NCBI RefSeq assembly: GCF_016583985.1
Contig: NZ_NRSD01000004.1
Location: 124,001-188,000, forward strand
Direction of reading: 5' to 3'
Source: Thiocapsa imhoffii
GTDB lineage: Bacteria > Pseudomonadota > Gammaproteobacteria > Chromatiales > Chromatiaceae
DNA length: 64,000 bases
Every line of letters begins with the position of its first letter. Within the stretch, counting starts at the first letter, position 1. This document shows positions 36,667 through 46,931 of the stretch, piece after piece. The notes beneath the pieces were generated by a model that was given only the letters and a program-made list of their open reading frames with translations, made no database searches and had not been told where the DNA came from. The translations under genes and the position numbers were made by a program.

Positions 36667-37938
36667 ATGCTCAAGAGCGACTTACTGCAACTGATTGCCA
36701 ACGGCGAGAACTCGGGCATCGAGTTCAAAAGGGACGATCTGCGCCCGGAGCAACTGGCCAAGGAGATCGTTGCGATCGCCAATCTGAAGGGCGGATCGAT
36801 CCTGCTCGGCGTCGAGGACGACGGCAGCATCAGCGGCATCCAGCGGGCTGACCTGGAGCAGTGGGTGATGGACACCGTCTTCGGGCGGTACGTGCACCCG
36901 ATGATCCTGCCGTTCTTCGAAGTCGTCGCGCTCGATGACGGCAAACGCGTGGCGGTGCTGACCCTCACTGAAGGCCCGGCCAAGCCCTATGCGGTGCGTC
37001 ACAACGATCGTGAGGAGATCTTTGTCCGCGTCGGCAGCACGTCGCGCCGGGCGACGCGAGAGCAGCTTGCGCGGCTGTTCGAGAGCGGCGGGATGCTCCA
37101 TGCGGAGCTGTTGCCGGTTTCGGGCACAGCGCTTGTGGATCTGGACCGGGCGCGGCTGGAGGACTATCTGGTCCGCATTGTCGGCGACCCGGCCGCGCCG
37201 ACCGACAACGACGCCTGGCATCAACGGCTCATCGGACTGGGGTTCATGGTGGTCCGCAATGACGGACCACCGGTGTGCTCGATTGCGGGGCTGGTGCTCT
37301 TCGGTCACAGCCCTCGCCGGAAGACGCGATACGCCGGGGTTCGGTGGATGTCCTTCGACGGCACCGACATGACCTACCAGGCTCAGGACGACAGCGTGAT
37401 CGACGGCCCATTGGTCGCGCTGTGGACCGGGGATCACAGCCAACCACCGGTCGCGCCGGGCCTGGTCGAACGCCTGACAGACCGAATGAAGCCCTTCATC
37501 CGGGTCCGCTCGGAGCAACTGCAGGACCATCTGCGTCGCGATGTGGGGACGCGGTTTGCGCCCGAGGCGGTACGGGAGGCTCTGCTGAATGCGCTCGTTC
37601 ACCGCGACTGGACGCGCCCGATGGAGGTGGAGGTCGTGAACTACGCCGATCGGCTGGAGATCACCAGCCCGGGTGCGCTGCAGAACGCGATGACGGTGGA
37701 GAAGATGTTGGCCGGGCAGCGCTCCGCCAGAAACCCGGTGATCATGGAGGTGATGCGCGACTACGGCTATGTCGAGCAGCGCGGCATGGGTGTTCGGCGA
37801 AAGATCGTGCCCTTGACACGAGACTTTGCCGGGCGCGATGCGGTGTTCGAAGCTACGGATGACTTCCTGCGCGTGTCGCTGCCGGCACGGCGATCCTCAG
37901 ACGAGAGAACACTGAACGCGGATCAGCCGGGACCATGA
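36667..37938 (+). CDS. AlbA_2-domain, RecG-like ATP-binding protein of the BREX island
   Basis: A 423-residue protein. The N-terminal Schlafen AlbA_2 nucleic-acid-binding domain covers about 12-130 (NSGIEFKRDDLRPEQLAKEI, NLKGGSILLGVEDDGSISG). The C-terminal half has the RecG-like/HATPase_c_4 end: RFAPEAVREALLNALVHRDW, then VVNYADRLEITSPG and EVMRDYGYVEQRGMGVRRKI. Proteins of this type often act as transcriptional or defence-associated regulators and are commonly found inside BREX clusters. This gene is intact and its stop overlaps the start of pglZ (ATGA), so the pair was an operon. With its neighbours broken, its present role is unclear. Confidence 0.85.
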   Translation: MLKSDLLQLIANGENSGIEFKRDDLRPEQLAKEIVAIANLKGGSILLGVEDDGSISGIQRADLEQWVMDTVFGRYVHPMILPFFEVVALDDGKRVAVLTLTEGPAKPYAVRHNDREEIFVRVGSTSRRATREQLARLFESGGMLHAELLPVSGTALVDLDRARLEDYLVRIVGDPAAPTDNDAWHQRLIGLGFMVVRNDGPPVCSIAGLVLFGHSPRRKTRYAGVRWMSFDGTDMTYQAQDDSVIDGPLVALWTGDHSQPPVAPGLVERLTDRMKPFIRVRSEQLQDHLRRDVGTRFAPEAVREALLNALVHRDWTRPMEVEVVNYADRLEITSPGALQNAMTVEKMLAGQRSARNPVIMEVMRDYGYVEQRGMGVRRKIVPLTRDFAGRDAVFEATDDFLRVSLPARRSSDERTLNADQPGP

Positions 37939-39338
37939 CACCAGCCCCAACGCTTCTCGACGCCTTGGTCAGTCAGTTGATTGACGCCAGCAAGGTTAAT
38001 GACTCGGTGCAGGTCAAGCCCGCCGCGGTGCTCTGGCCCGACGCGACCGGCGAGTGGACTGCCGCGCAGACCGCCGTGCGGCAACGCCTGCCGGGCTTGG
38101 TGACGCTCGGCGCGTACCGGCCGCAAGACGGCCAAGGCCCGGCGATCTGGATCAAGTGTGCCGTGGCGGGGGCGTTTCACGTTGACGCAAGTGAGCCCCA
38201 ACCCTTGGTCGTGGCGCTGGGGCATCTGGCGGAGGTGGCCGAGCGCGGCAGACACCTGCCGAGCGGTTCGGATCCGGATCAGTTGGCCCGGAGTTATCTG
38301 GAGGGCGGTTGGCGGGTGGACGCCGCGGCGCTCCGGGCGCTGGGTGTCGTCCAGACCAAGGCGGATCTCGATGCGGTGTCCGCGGCGCTGCGGGCCCCGT
38401 CTATCTGCCCTGGCTCGCGGAGTCCACCACGCGGCTGCAGGCTGCCCTCATGGCCTCGGGCGGATTCAGCACAAGCGGCGAGTTCGCGGACGGGATGCCG
38501 GACCCCGCGCAAGCGGCCGATGGGGTCTGCACGGTCTTTGTCGACGGTCTGCGTTACGACGTGGCGGTCACCCTCAAGGAGCGGCTGGCCGCACTCGGTA
38601 CGGCGACGCTGGCGGCGCGCTGGACCAGCCTGCCGTCGGTGACGGCATCGGGCAAAGCCTGGTGCTCGCCGGTGGCGCATCTGGTGTCCGGCGATCCGGC
38701 TGACCAAGCCTTCGAGCCGCGGGTCGCCGTCGACGGCAAGCCGCTCTCCGCGCACCACTTTCGCAAGCTGCTGGCCGATAACGGCATCCAACCGTTGGAC
38801 ACGCACGAGACCGGCGATCCATCGAGCAGGGCTCTGGACCGAGTCGGGCGATCTGGATCACTACGGGCACGCCCATGGGCTGCGCCTCGCCCGCGATCTC
38901 GACGCCCAACTGGCTCAGGTCCTGGAGCGGTGCTCGGAGCTTCGGCAGGCCGGGTGGAAGTGCCTGCGCATCGTGACCGATCACGGCTGGCTCTTGATGC
39001 CCGGCGGTCTGCCCAAGTCCGAGCTGCCCAAGCACCAGAGCGCGACCACCTGGGGGCGCTGCGCCGTCCTCAAGGACAGTGCGCACGCTACCCCGCTGAC
39101 GTTTGGCTGGAGCTGGTTCGAGGCCGTCCCGGTCGCCTACGCACCGGGCGTCTCCTGTTTCATCGCCGGGAGGGACTATGCACACGGGGGCTTGAGCCTG
39201 CAGGAGTGTCTGGTGCCCGTGCTGACGCTGGAGGTCCAGGGTGGTGCGGCGGCGACGCCCGTTAACATGGCGACGAAACTCGACATCGAGTTCTACCAGG
39301 ACGGGCGCGATGCCTTATTGAAGCCACTGCTGGACTGA
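37935..39338 (+). pseudogene. pglZ: PglZ-like BREX phosphatase with two compensating frameshifts
   Basis: The sequence reads as a PglZ (type B-like) alkaline-phosphatase-fold protein in three frame segments. 37935 to about 38400 (MTPAPTLLDALVSQLID through LDAVSAALRA), then one base lost near the CCCC run at about 38394, continuing VYLPWLAESTTRLQA with the metal-site-like VFVDGLRYDVAVTL. About 38820 carries an extra base, after which the original frame resumes with DHYGHAHGLRLARDL, IVTDHGWLLMPGGLPK and the terminal FYQDGRDALLKPLLD. Net length is a multiple of three. It is also much shorter (about 468 residues) than intact PglZ, so a central part is missing. Two single-base errors in assembly could explain the shifts, but not the missing length. 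Confidence 0.75.
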
Positions 39339-39418
39339 AGGTCGCAATGTCGCGTCCAACCGATCGGGTACCCGCGAGATCGGCGGTCGTGCGGGATGTC
39401 GCCGCCAACCGTTGCGCC

Positions 39419-39550
39419 TCAGGGGTCCCGCGACTCGGGATCATCCTCGGTCGCGCTGCGCTGATCCCGTCCGGCGAGAAAGAGCCCGGCGACGCCCAAG
39501 CCCAGGAAGAGCAGCAGTGAGATGGCAACGAGTGTTCCGCCGAGATCCAT
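39419..39550 (-). CDS. Small single-helix membrane protein downstream of holA
   Basis: A 43-residue protein: MDLGGTLVAISLLLFLGLG, then VAGLFLAGRDQRSATEDDPE and SRDP. One membrane helix (about 6-28) is followed by a short polar, acidic tail, so the C terminus should be cytoplasmic or periplasmic depending on topology. The ATG at 39550 has GAGGACGG upstream and it sits 38 bases after the holA stop on the same strand, which supports translation. Function unknown. It forms the right border of the defence island. Confidence 0.65.
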   Translation of the reverse strand: MDLGGTLVAISLLLFLGLGVAGLFLAGRDQRSATEDDPESRDP

Positions 39551-39588
39551 ATGGTCCGTCCTCGTGATGATGTGTCAGATTCCGCCGC

Positions 39589-40623
39589 TCAGCCCGCGAG
39601 CGGGCGCCCAGCCCGCAAACCACCCGCGGCGAAGCGATCGGCGATCACCGTGAGCAGGTGCCAGGGATCATCGGGCGCGAGCCCCTTGATCGCCTGATCG
39701 ACCCGCTCGCACTCTTTGAGCAGCTCGTGTAACAGGCTCGGAGCCAAGCGCGTCACGGCGCGCTCGATCGCCTGCTGACGCTGCGGCGGCAACCGGGGCG
39801 CGTCGCGACCGGGCTGACCGCGCCCCCCTGCCGCGCGCTCCGCGCTCATTGCGGCGAGCATGCGCAGTTCGCGCGCCAAGACCCACAGCACCAGAATGTC
39901 CGCCGTACCCTCCGCGCGCAAGCCCCGGAGGACGCGCTGCGCGCGCGCGCGATCCCCCGCGAGGACCGCATCGGTGAGAGCGAAGAGGTCGAAGCGCGCG
40001 CTGTCGGCGAGATTGCCGAGCAGATCCGTCATCGCAATCGGCCCCGGATCAAGCAACAGGCGCTGTTTCTCGATCTCCTGCACGGCGGCCAGGAGATTGC
40101 CTTCGGCGCGTTCGGCCATCAGTTCGGCCACGCCGGCCTCCGGCTGGAGCCCCACACCACGCAACCGCTGTTCGATCCAACGCACCAACTCAGGCCCCTT
40201 GAGCGGCCAGACCTGGACCAGGGCACCGGCCGCTTCGACCTGTTTCGCCCATTGCGACTGGAGTTCCTTGCGCTCCAACGCAGGTGCGATCATGAGTAGC
40301 AGATTGTCTGGACAGGGACGTTGACAGTAAGCCCGGATGGCCGCGCCACCCTCCTTGCCGAGTTTAGCCGTCCCGATGCGCAATTCGATCAGCTTGCGGG
40401 TGGAGAACAGCGACATGGCATCCGCGCTGGCGGCGAGACTCGACCAGTCGAAGTGTCCATCCTGATCGAGGATCTCACGCTCGGAGAAGCCCTGTCGCCG
40501 CGCCGCCTCCCGCACCAGTCGCGCGGCCTCGCCCAGTTGATAGGGCTCGTCCCCGCAGATCAGATAGAGCGGCGCCAAACCACGCGCGAGTTGATCGGTG
40601 AGCTGATTGAAACGTAGGCGCAT
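39589..40623 (-). CDS. holA: DNA polymerase III delta subunit
   Basis: HolA opens the beta sliding clamp in the clamp-loader complex. The 344-residue protein has the N-terminal PLYLICGDEPYQLGEAARLV, the SLFSTRKLIELRIG loop, LLLMIAPALERKELQSQWAK, and the helical collar domain around FDLFALTDAVLAGDRARAQR, all typical of HolA. It is the third gene of the conserved set leuS-lptE-holA; 24 bases separate it from lptE. Confidence 0.94.
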   Translation of the reverse strand: MRLRFNQLTDQLARGLAPLYLICGDEPYQLGEAARLVREAARRQGFSEREILDQDGHFDWSSLAASADAMSLFSTRKLIELRIGTAKLGKEGGAAIRAYCQRPCPDNLLLMIAPALERKELQSQWAKQVEAAGALVQVWPLKGPELVRWIEQRLRGVGLQPEAGVAELMAERAEGNLLAAVQEIEKQRLLLDPGPIAMTDLLGNLADSARFDLFALTDAVLAGDRARAQRVLRGLRAEGTADILVLWVLARELRMLAAMSAERAAGGRGQPGRDAPRLPPQRQQAIERAVTRLAPSLLHELLKECERVDQAIKGLAPDDPWHLLTVIADRFAAGGLRAGRPLAG

Positions 40624-40647
40624 GACGAATGGGTCCCCGCGCCCAGA

Positions 40648-41256
40648 TCAAGGCTGGGATGGTGATGTGTCGATCAGGGTGACACGCAGGCGCATGAGGA
40701 TGCGATCCGCCGCATCGCGTGCGAAATCCTGATAGATCATCGCCTCTTCGAGCTGCTTGCCGAGGACCTCAACATCCGGGTTGTCGAAGTTACGCATGAG
40801 CTCGAGCGTCTGTGCCGGCACCAGCTCGGCGCCATCGGGCGCGATGGCGTCATAGGTCACGTAGTACAGCAGCTCGTAGGCCAGGACGCGGCCCGTTGTA
40901 TCGACCGCCACCACGCGCGAGGCCTGCCTCTCGCTCAAGATCCGCACGATTAATTTGGCCTCGGCGGGGGTCGGCGCAAGCTGCACGGCGCCACCCGTGA
41001 GTTGGTCGAGCAGCGCCTCGCGCACGGGTGAAGCCCCAGCCTGGATATAGATGGGGTTGAGTGCCTCCGGGATCTCCACCACCCCGCGCAACTGAAAGCC
41101 GCAGCCGAGCGGGAGCAGGGGCAGCAAACAGATGACCAGCAGGGACAGAGCCGACGAGCACACGCGCGACCGGGCCCTGGCCGAACCGGTTGCCCGTGCC
41201 CGTGGGGGCCGCGGGCGTTGGCTCGGACGCGGGGGCGACGGCGCACGGGCGTTCAT
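40648..41256 (-). CDS. lptE: LPS-assembly lipoprotein LptE
   Basis: LptE plugs the LptD barrel that inserts lipopolysaccharide in the outer membrane. The 202-residue precursor has a lipobox LPLGC with lipidated C52 followed by [20 protein letters not shown], the family start. The region before the lipobox is unusually long and basic (about 30 Arg/Pro-rich residues), which may mean translation starts later, but no later methionine exists before the lipobox. Its ATG overlaps the leuS stop (ATGA). Confidence 0.9.
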   Translation of the reverse strand: MNARAPSPPRPSQRPRPPRARATGSARARSRVCSSALSLLVICLLPLLPLGCGFQLRGVVEIPEALNPIYIQAGASPVREALLDQLTGGAVQLAPTPAEAKLIVRILSERQASRVVAVDTTGRVLAYELLYYVTYDAIAPDGAELVPAQTLELMRNFDNPDVEVLGKQLEEAMIYQDFARDAADRILMRLRVTLIDTSPSQP

Positions 41257-43904
41257 TTGGCGACGATGTTCACGAGCTTGTTGGGCACCAGGATGACCTT
41301 TCGCACCTCGGCCTCCGCGATGAAACGGCGGACCTTTTCGCTCGCGAGCGCGGCCGCCTCGATCTCGGCACGTTCGGCCGCCGCATCCACCTTGATGGTG
41401 TCACGCACCTTGCCATTGACCTGCACCACATAGTCGAGCATCGATTGTCGTAGTGCTGTCTCATCAACCTGGGGCCAGGTCGAGCGGAGGATGTCTTCGC
41501 CGAATCCCAATTCACGCCAGAGGTGATGGGTGAGGTGCGGCGCGATGGGCGCGAGCAGACGCAAGAGGATACTCACGCCCTCGCGCAGCAGGGATCCGCG
41601 AGCCGGCAGCTCTGGTGCAAGCTTGTAGAGGACATTCACGAGCGTCATGCAACCCGAAACCACCGTGTTGAATTGATGACGCTCGAAGTCGAAACACGCC
41701 TTGTTGAGCACCAGATGGATCTCACGTCGCGCCGTACTCCCGGTCTCGTCGAGTGCATCGGGCGCGACATCCGGTGCGGCCCGGATGGTGTCGGCCTCGC
41801 TCATGGCCAGCGACCACAACCGTTTTAAAAAGCGCGAGGCGCCTTCGACGCCTTCGTCGTTCCATTCGAGCGATTGATCCGGCGGCGAGGTGAACATGGT
41901 GTAGAGCCGCACGGTGTCGGCGCCATAACGCTCGGTCAGCGCTTGGGGATCGACGCCATTGTTCTTCGACTTCGACATCTTCTCCATGCCGCCGAATTGG
42001 ACCGGTTGTCCGTCCGCACTCAGCCAGGCCCGCAGCAGCCGTCCCTTGTCATCGCGCTCGACCTCCACCTCGGCCGGATTGAACCAATCCTTTCGTCCAT
42101 CCGGGCGCTCGCGATACCAGGTCTCGGCGACCACCATGCCCTGTGTCAGCAAACGCGCGAAGGGTTCGTCGGAGGCAACGAGACCCTCGTCGCGCATCAG
42201 CTTGTGGAAGAATCGGGCATAGAGCAAATGGAGTACGGCGTGTTCGATGCCGCCGACGTACTGATCGACCGGCAGCCAATAGTTCGCTCGCTCGTCGAGC
42301 ATGGCCTGATCATTGTCGGACGCGCAATAGCGGGCGTAGTACCACGAGGACTCGAAGAAGGTGTCGAAGGTGTCGGTTTCGCGCGTCTCCCCATGAGGAA
42401 GGGCGGAGAAGGAGGGCAGCTTTTTCAGTGGCGATCCAGAACCATCGACCACCAGATCCTCCGGCAGGCGAACGGGGAGTTGTGTTTCGGCGCGTAATCC
42501 GCCATCGGGTTGATTCACCACCGGGATCGGACAGCCCCAGTAGCGCTGTCGCGAGACGCCCCAGTCACGCAATCTGAAGTTCACGCGTTTGCGCCCCCGG
42601 CCCTGCTCATCCAGCCAGGCCGCGATCGCCTCGCAGGCCTCGGCACTGTGCCGATGCGAGAAATCACCCGAGTTGATCAGCATCCCGGGCTGTGCGAAGC
42701 GTTCGTCCCAGCTCGACCAGTCGAGCGGCGCCTCGCTCGCTTCGTTCCGCAGCGCGACGATCGGCCAGCCGCCCGGCGTGGTCTGCTCCAGATCGAGTCG
42801 TCGTCCCGCCCAGTCCGCGGGGACGATCACCGGGCGGATCGGAATGCCGTATTTGTGCGCAAAATAGAAGTCACGCTCATCGTGCGCCGGTACCGACATG
42901 ACGGCACCCGTGCCATAACTCATCAGAACGAAATTCGCCGCGTAGATGGGCACGGCCGCGCCGGTGACGGGATGAATGGCATTGATCCCGAGCGGATAAC
43001 CCTTCTTCTCCATGGTCTCGATCTCGGCCTCCGAAGTGCCGCCCATGCGACAGTCCTCGATGAAGGCCGCCAGCGCGGGGTGATCCTGGGCCGCCCGCCG
43101 AGCGAGTGGATGCTCGGCGGCCACCGCCATGTAGGTCACGCCCATGAGGGTGTCGGGCCGGGTCGTGTAGATCTCCAAGGTCTCGTGCGCGCCCTGGATG
43201 CCGAAACGCATCTCGACCCCCTCGGAGCGCCCAATCCAGTTGCGCTGCATGGTGCGCACTTGCTCCGGCCAGCCCGCGAGTCCGTCAAGCGCATCGAGCA
43301 ACTCTTGCGCGTAGTCCGTGATGCGAACGAACCATTGCTGGATCTCGCGTTTCTCGACCGGCGCGCCCGAGCGCCAGCCCTTGCCATCGATGACCTGCTC
43401 ATTGGCGAGCACGGTCTGATCGACTGGGTCCCAGTTGACCGTGGCGTGGGAGCGGTAGGCGAGCCCCTTCTCCAGAAGACGGGTGAAGAGCCACTGCTCC
43501 CAGCGGTAGTACTTCGGATCACAGGTCGCAAGTTCGCGATCCCAGTCGTAACCGAACCCAAGCTGCTTCAATTGCTCGCGCATGTAGGCGATGTTCGACT
43601 GCGTCCATTGCGAGGGCGAGATCCCTTTTTGGATCGCGGCATTCTCGGCCGGCAGCCCAAAGGCGTCCCAACCCATCGGTTGTAGGACATTCTTGCCGAG
43701 CATCCGCTGGTAGCGCGCGATCACATCCCCGATGGTGTAATTGCGCACATGCCCCATGTGCAGCCGCCCGGAGGGATAGGGAAACATCGAGAGACAGTAG
43801 AACTTCTCGCGCGCAGGGTCTTCGACGGCCTTGAAGGATTGATGCGTGTCCCAGAAACGCTGTGCCGCAGCCTCGATGACCTGCGGTTGATAATCGGTCG
43901 GCAT
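41253..43904 (-). CDS. leuS: Leucyl-tRNA synthetase
   Basis: Class I aminoacyl-tRNA synthetase that charges tRNA-Leu. The 883-residue protein has HMGH at residues 49-52 ([15 protein letters not shown]), the CP1 editing domain with [12 protein letters not shown], and [13 protein letters not shown] near residue 640, then the anticodon-binding domain. Of three candidate starts, 43904 ([15 protein letters not shown]) gives the family length and start; 43943 and 43985 add non-conserved residues. It is divergent from the zinc-ribbon gene, as leuS and ybeL are in E. coli. Confidence 0.97.
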   Translation of the reverse strand: MPTDYQPQVIEAAAQRFWDTHQSFKAVEDPAREKFYCLSMFPYPSGRLHMGHVRNYTIGDVIARYQRMLGKNVLQPMGWDAFGLPAENAAIQKGISPSQWTQSNIAYMREQLKQLGFGYDWDRELATCDPKYYRWEQWLFTRLLEKGLAYRSHATVNWDPVDQTVLANEQVIDGKGWRSGAPVEKREIQQWFVRITDYAQELLDALDGLAGWPEQVRTMQRNWIGRSEGVEMRFGIQGAHETLEIYTTRPDTLMGVTYMAVAAEHPLARRAAQDHPALAAFIEDCRMGGTSEAEIETMEKKGYPLGINAIHPVTGAAVPIYAANFVLMSYGTGAVMSVPAHDERDFYFAHKYGIPIRPVIVPADWAGRRLDLEQTTPGGWPIVALRNEASEAPLDWSSWDERFAQPGMLINSGDFSHRHSAEACEAIAAWLDEQGRGRKRVNFRLRDWGVSRQRYWGCPIPVVNQPDGGLRAETQLPVRLPEDLVVDGSGSPLKKLPSFSALPHGETRETDTFDTFFESSWYYARYCASDNDQAMLDERANYWLPVDQYVGGIEHAVLHLLYARFFHKLMRDEGLVASDEPFARLLTQGMVVAETWYRERPDGRKDWFNPAEVEVERDDKGRLLRAWLSADGQPVQFGGMEKMSKSKNNGVDPQALTERYGADTVRLYTMFTSPPDQSLEWNDEGVEGASRFLKRLWSLAMSEADTIRAAPDVAPDALDETGSTARREIHLVLNKACFDFERHQFNTVVSGCMTLVNVLYKLAPELPARGSLLREGVSILLRLLAPIAPHLTHHLWRELGFGEDILRSTWPQVDETALRQSMLDYVVQVNGKVRDTIKVDAAAERAEIEAAALASEKVRRFIAEAEVRKVILVPNKLVNIVAK

Positions 43905-44133
43905 GGATTTTCGGTCTTCCGAATCAGGGCTGGCAGATGTCATACGCACTAGGATAACCCAGCGCGGTGCGGTGCGGTGAACCACACCGGGCCGGCCGTG
44001 CCGCGAGCGTACCTGGAGGGTGTCAGTGATACGGGTCGCCAGCCCTAACAGGGCTTGGCAAACTGCTATGCTCAGAGTCGGGGATCACGGCGCGACGCGG
44101 TGTCGCCCCGACAGAACGCTATGGAGACCGACC

Positions 44134-44673
44134 ATGTCTGAACACGACCAGGACAAAACGACTGACAAATTAGTCGATGCCTATGAGCGAATGCTGAAGC
44201 AGGCTCATGACACGATCGAGAAGACACAAGAGCAAACGGGACCCAGGTTGCGTGAGATCCTGGAGAAAACGCGCGACAATATGGTCGAGCTCGGTGAGCT
44301 AACCCGTGAGGAAGCGCACAAGGTCTCGGAGTATATCCAGCGCGATATCGAGGATGCCGCCAATTATCTTGCCGAGACCGGCGAGGACATCCGGGACTGG
44401 TGGCGCTTCGATCTTCAACTCATCGAGCAACGGTTGATGGACGCCTTTGCCAAAGTCGCGGATCAAACGAGCCTGCAACTTGCGCAATGGGCCGAGAACG
44501 CCCGCCAACTGAGCCTCTATCAAGCGGGTGAGATCACGGGACCAGGCACCCTGGTCTGCGATCGCTGCGGGTCGGAGACCCATTTCGTCAAGACCGGACG
44601 CATTCCGCCCTGCGCCGACTGTGGCTCCCTGACCTTTAAGCGACGAGCGAACGAGGCCACATCCAAGGGTTGA
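44134..44673 (+). CDS. YbeL-like zinc-ribbon protein (DUF1451)
   Basis: A 179-residue cytoplasmic protein of the DUF1451/YbeL family; function unknown. A long helical N-terminal part (DKTTDKLVDAYERMLKQAHD through IQRDIEDAANYLAETGEDI, likely coiled coil) precedes a C-terminal zinc ribbon with CDRCG and CADCG pairs 18 residues apart. The ATG at 44134 has GGAGA about 8 bases upstream. Its position next to leuS matches ybeL in enterics. Confidence 0.9.
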   Translation: MSEHDQDKTTDKLVDAYERMLKQAHDTIEKTQEQTGPRLREILEKTRDNMVELGELTREEAHKVSEYIQRDIEDAANYLAETGEDIRDWWRFDLQLIEQRLMDAFAKVADQTSLQLAQWAENARQLSLYQAGEITGPGTLVCDRCGSETHFVKTGRIPPCADCGSLTFKRRANEATSKG

Positions 44674-44839
44674 GCGTCATCCCGCCAGCGTCCCGACCGC
44701 GCCCCGGCGAGGGCGCCGATCGACAGCGCGGAAGCCGCGTGGTCACGCGTCGCGGCAGGCGTGAACCCGGCAGTCGGGAAGTCTGTCGCGTCACTGGAAA
44801 TCGAGCCGCGTCGGACTTATAGTCACGATTCGCGTCAAG

Positions 44840-45052
44840 TCCCGTGGGAGAGACCGACTTGGATCGCTATCCCGAGTCGGCGCCGAAGGCGCAACACTGC
44901 CCGGAATCGCTCAGGCAAACGGACCGCGGGGATGATGACCGACTCTGGAGAGTGGCCACACACGCCGTAAGCGTCGTGGCCCACCGAAGGGGCAGCAGCG
45001 ACGGTACACAGCCGTCCGTCTGCAAACTCTCAGGTCTAGGACAGAGGGGCGG
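44840..45052 (+). ncRNA. Tandem glycine riboswitch of the gcv operon
   Basis: Two glycine aptamers are in series. Aptamer 1 (about 44840-44932) shows GGGAGAGACCG, CGCCGAAGGCGCAAC and CTCAGGCAAACGGACCGCGG. Aptamer 2 (about 44941-45052) shows CTGGAGAGTGGCC, CCACCGAAGGGGCAGC and CTCTCAGGTCTAGGACAGAG. These are the conserved core motifs of the class, and the short linker is typical of the tandem form. It lies 204 bases upstream of gcvT, so glycine should switch on its own degradation. The expression platform in 45053-45255 was not resolved; a TATAGT at 44818-44823 could be the -10 of the promoter. Confidence 0.92.
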
Positions 45053-45255
45053 TGTCGGAGATCGGACTGAATAGTCACACTGGCCTCCCGTATCGGATCG
45101 CCTGACGATGCGGGTGGCGGGATGGACTGCTGTTCCGTCCGGATCGAACTCCGAGTTTGGGTGCTGTCGACACCAGCCCTCTATTCTGTCGCGCCCTTGC
45201 CTCCCCGTGAGGCATGACGCGCACGACCCGCCCTCGTGGCGAACGGAGAGTCCGA

Positions 45256-46356
45256 ATGGGACTGCGTACCCCACTATTCTCGGAACACACGCGCCTTGGG
45301 GCGCGCATGATCTCGTTCGGCGGCTGGGACATGCCCCTGCACTATGGCTCCCAGATCGAGGAACACCATGCGGTGCGACGCGCCGCCGGCCTGTTCGATG
45401 TCTCGCACATGCGCGCGATCGACATCGCGGGTCCGGATGCCCAATCCTACCTCCGCATCCTCCTGGCAAACGATGTGGCCAAACTCACCCATCCCGGCAA
45501 GGCCCTCTACAGTTGCATGCTCAACCCAGCCGGAGGCGTGATCGACGACCTCATCGTCTACAACCGGGGTGCGCAGGGTTATCGAGCAGTCGTGAACGCC
45601 GCGACCACCGCCAAGGATCTGGCCTGGATGCAGGCGCAGACAGCGGGTCGAGCCGTCTCGATCCAAGCCCGTGATGACCTCGCGATGCTGGCTGTACAGG
45701 GTCCCGAAGCACGCGCGCGTGCCCACCCCTTGCTGCCAGCCCGGCTCCGGGACGCGGCCGCGGCCCTTGGTTCCTTCCAGGCCGTTGAAGACGATACCGA
45801 GGCCGGCTGGTTCGTGGGCCGCACCGGGTATACCGGTGAGGACGGCTACGAGATCCTCTTGCCGGCGGTGCACGCGAGTGTGCTCTGGCGAGGACTGCTC
45901 GAGGCACAGGTACAGCCCTGCGGTCTAGGCGCACGCGATACCCTGCGCCTTGAGGCCGGTCTGAATCTCTACGGTCAGGATATGGACGAAGAGGTCGGAC
46001 CGCTCGACGCGGGTCTCGGCTGGACCCTGGCCTGGGAACCGGAAGAGCGGTCGTTTATCGGCCGCGAGGCCCTTCGTGCGCGACGGGATGATCCCGCGCG
46101 ACACGACTTCGTGGGCCTGCTCTTAACCGAGCGCGGCGTGCTCCGCGCCCATCAGCGCGTGCTCATCGCGGGCGAACCCGTCGGTGAGGTGACCTCCGGG
46201 GGCTTCTCGCCCACGCTCGAGCGCTCCATCGGTCTCGCCCGCGTGCGCCCAGGGACGCCCGCAACCTGCTCGGTCGAGATCCGCGGCAAAGCGGTCGCGG
46301 CACGCATCGTCGCCCCGCCGTTTGTCCGTCATGGCCAGGTCCGTATCGATCAATGA
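45256..46356 (+). CDS. gcvT: Glycine cleavage T protein (aminomethyltransferase)
   Basis: GcvT releases ammonia from the aminomethyl group on GcvH and passes the methylene to tetrahydrofolate. The 366-residue protein begins MGLRTPLFSEHTRLGARMIS and carries FGGWDMPLHYGSQIEEHHAV, AGLFDVSHM, the folate-site segments TGYTGEDGYEILLP and GARDTLRLEAGLNLYGQDMD, and GEVTSGGFSPTLERSIGLA. Start 45256 has GGAGAG about 8 bases upstream; an in-frame upstream ATG at 45214 is not family-like. Confidence 0.96.
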   Translation: MGLRTPLFSEHTRLGARMISFGGWDMPLHYGSQIEEHHAVRRAAGLFDVSHMRAIDIAGPDAQSYLRILLANDVAKLTHPGKALYSCMLNPAGGVIDDLIVYNRGAQGYRAVVNAATTAKDLAWMQAQTAGRAVSIQARDDLAMLAVQGPEARARAHPLLPARLRDAAAALGSFQAVEDDTEAGWFVGRTGYTGEDGYEILLPAVHASVLWRGLLEAQVQPCGLGARDTLRLEAGLNLYGQDMDEEVGPLDAGLGWTLAWEPEERSFIGREALRARRDDPARHDFVGLLLTERGVLRAHQRVLIAGEPVGEVTSGGFSPTLERSIGLARVRPGTPATCSVEIRGKAVAARIVAPPFVRHGQVRIDQ

Positions 46357-46443
46357 AACCGCTCGACGGGCGCCGCCGTGAGCACTCACCCTGGCATCAG
46401 CCCCCGTCGTGCTGCCGACACACCCGAATGGAGACCACCACAC

Positions 46444-46836
46444 ATGAGCGACGTCCCCGCTGACCTGCGTTACACCAAGACCCATGAGTGGATCAAGGAT
46501 CATGGCGATGGCACCGTTACGGTTGGCATCACCGACCATGCGCAAGAGGCGCTCGGCGACATCGTTTTCGTCGAAATCCCCGCATCGAACCGACAGGTCG
46601 ACGCACAGGAGGCCTGCGCCGTCGTCGAATCGGTCAAGGCCGCCTCCGATATCTACTCACCACTCGCTGGCGAGATCATCGAGGCCAATGCACTCCTGAA
46701 TGATACACCGGACGCCATCAACAACAGCCCCTACGACGAGGGCTGGATCTTCCGTTTGGCGCCGCGCGACCCGGGTGCCCTCACGGCCCTGCTCGACGCC
46801 GATGCCTATCGGCAGAGCGTCGAGGACGAGACCTGA
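46444..46836 (+). CDS. gcvH: Glycine cleavage H protein
   Basis: The lipoyl-carrying shuttle protein of the glycine cleavage complex. The 130-residue protein has THEWIKDHGDGTVTVGITD, ALGDIVFVEIP and the lipoylation site VESVKAASDIYSP with K65. The start at 46444 has GGAGACC upstream; a longer in-frame frame to 46378 is spurious. Second gene of the operon. Confidence 0.97.
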   Translation: MSDVPADLRYTKTHEWIKDHGDGTVTVGITDHAQEALGDIVFVEIPASNRQVDAQEACAVVESVKAASDIYSPLAGEIIEANALLNDTPDAINNSPYDEGWIFRLAPRDPGALTALLDADAYRQSVEDET

Positions 46837-46931
46837 GGAAGCCCTTATCCGGCCCTTAACGCCCAGTTCCTCGGCCTGACAATGCCGTCTCATCCGTTTC
46901 TCGCGCCGCACGCGGCCGGGGTCGCGAACCG

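Noticed and set aside
36593..36690. Possible HepT (HEPN) relic after the MntA-like end
   Set aside because: Only about 34 codons, no R-x4-6-H motif; not supportable.
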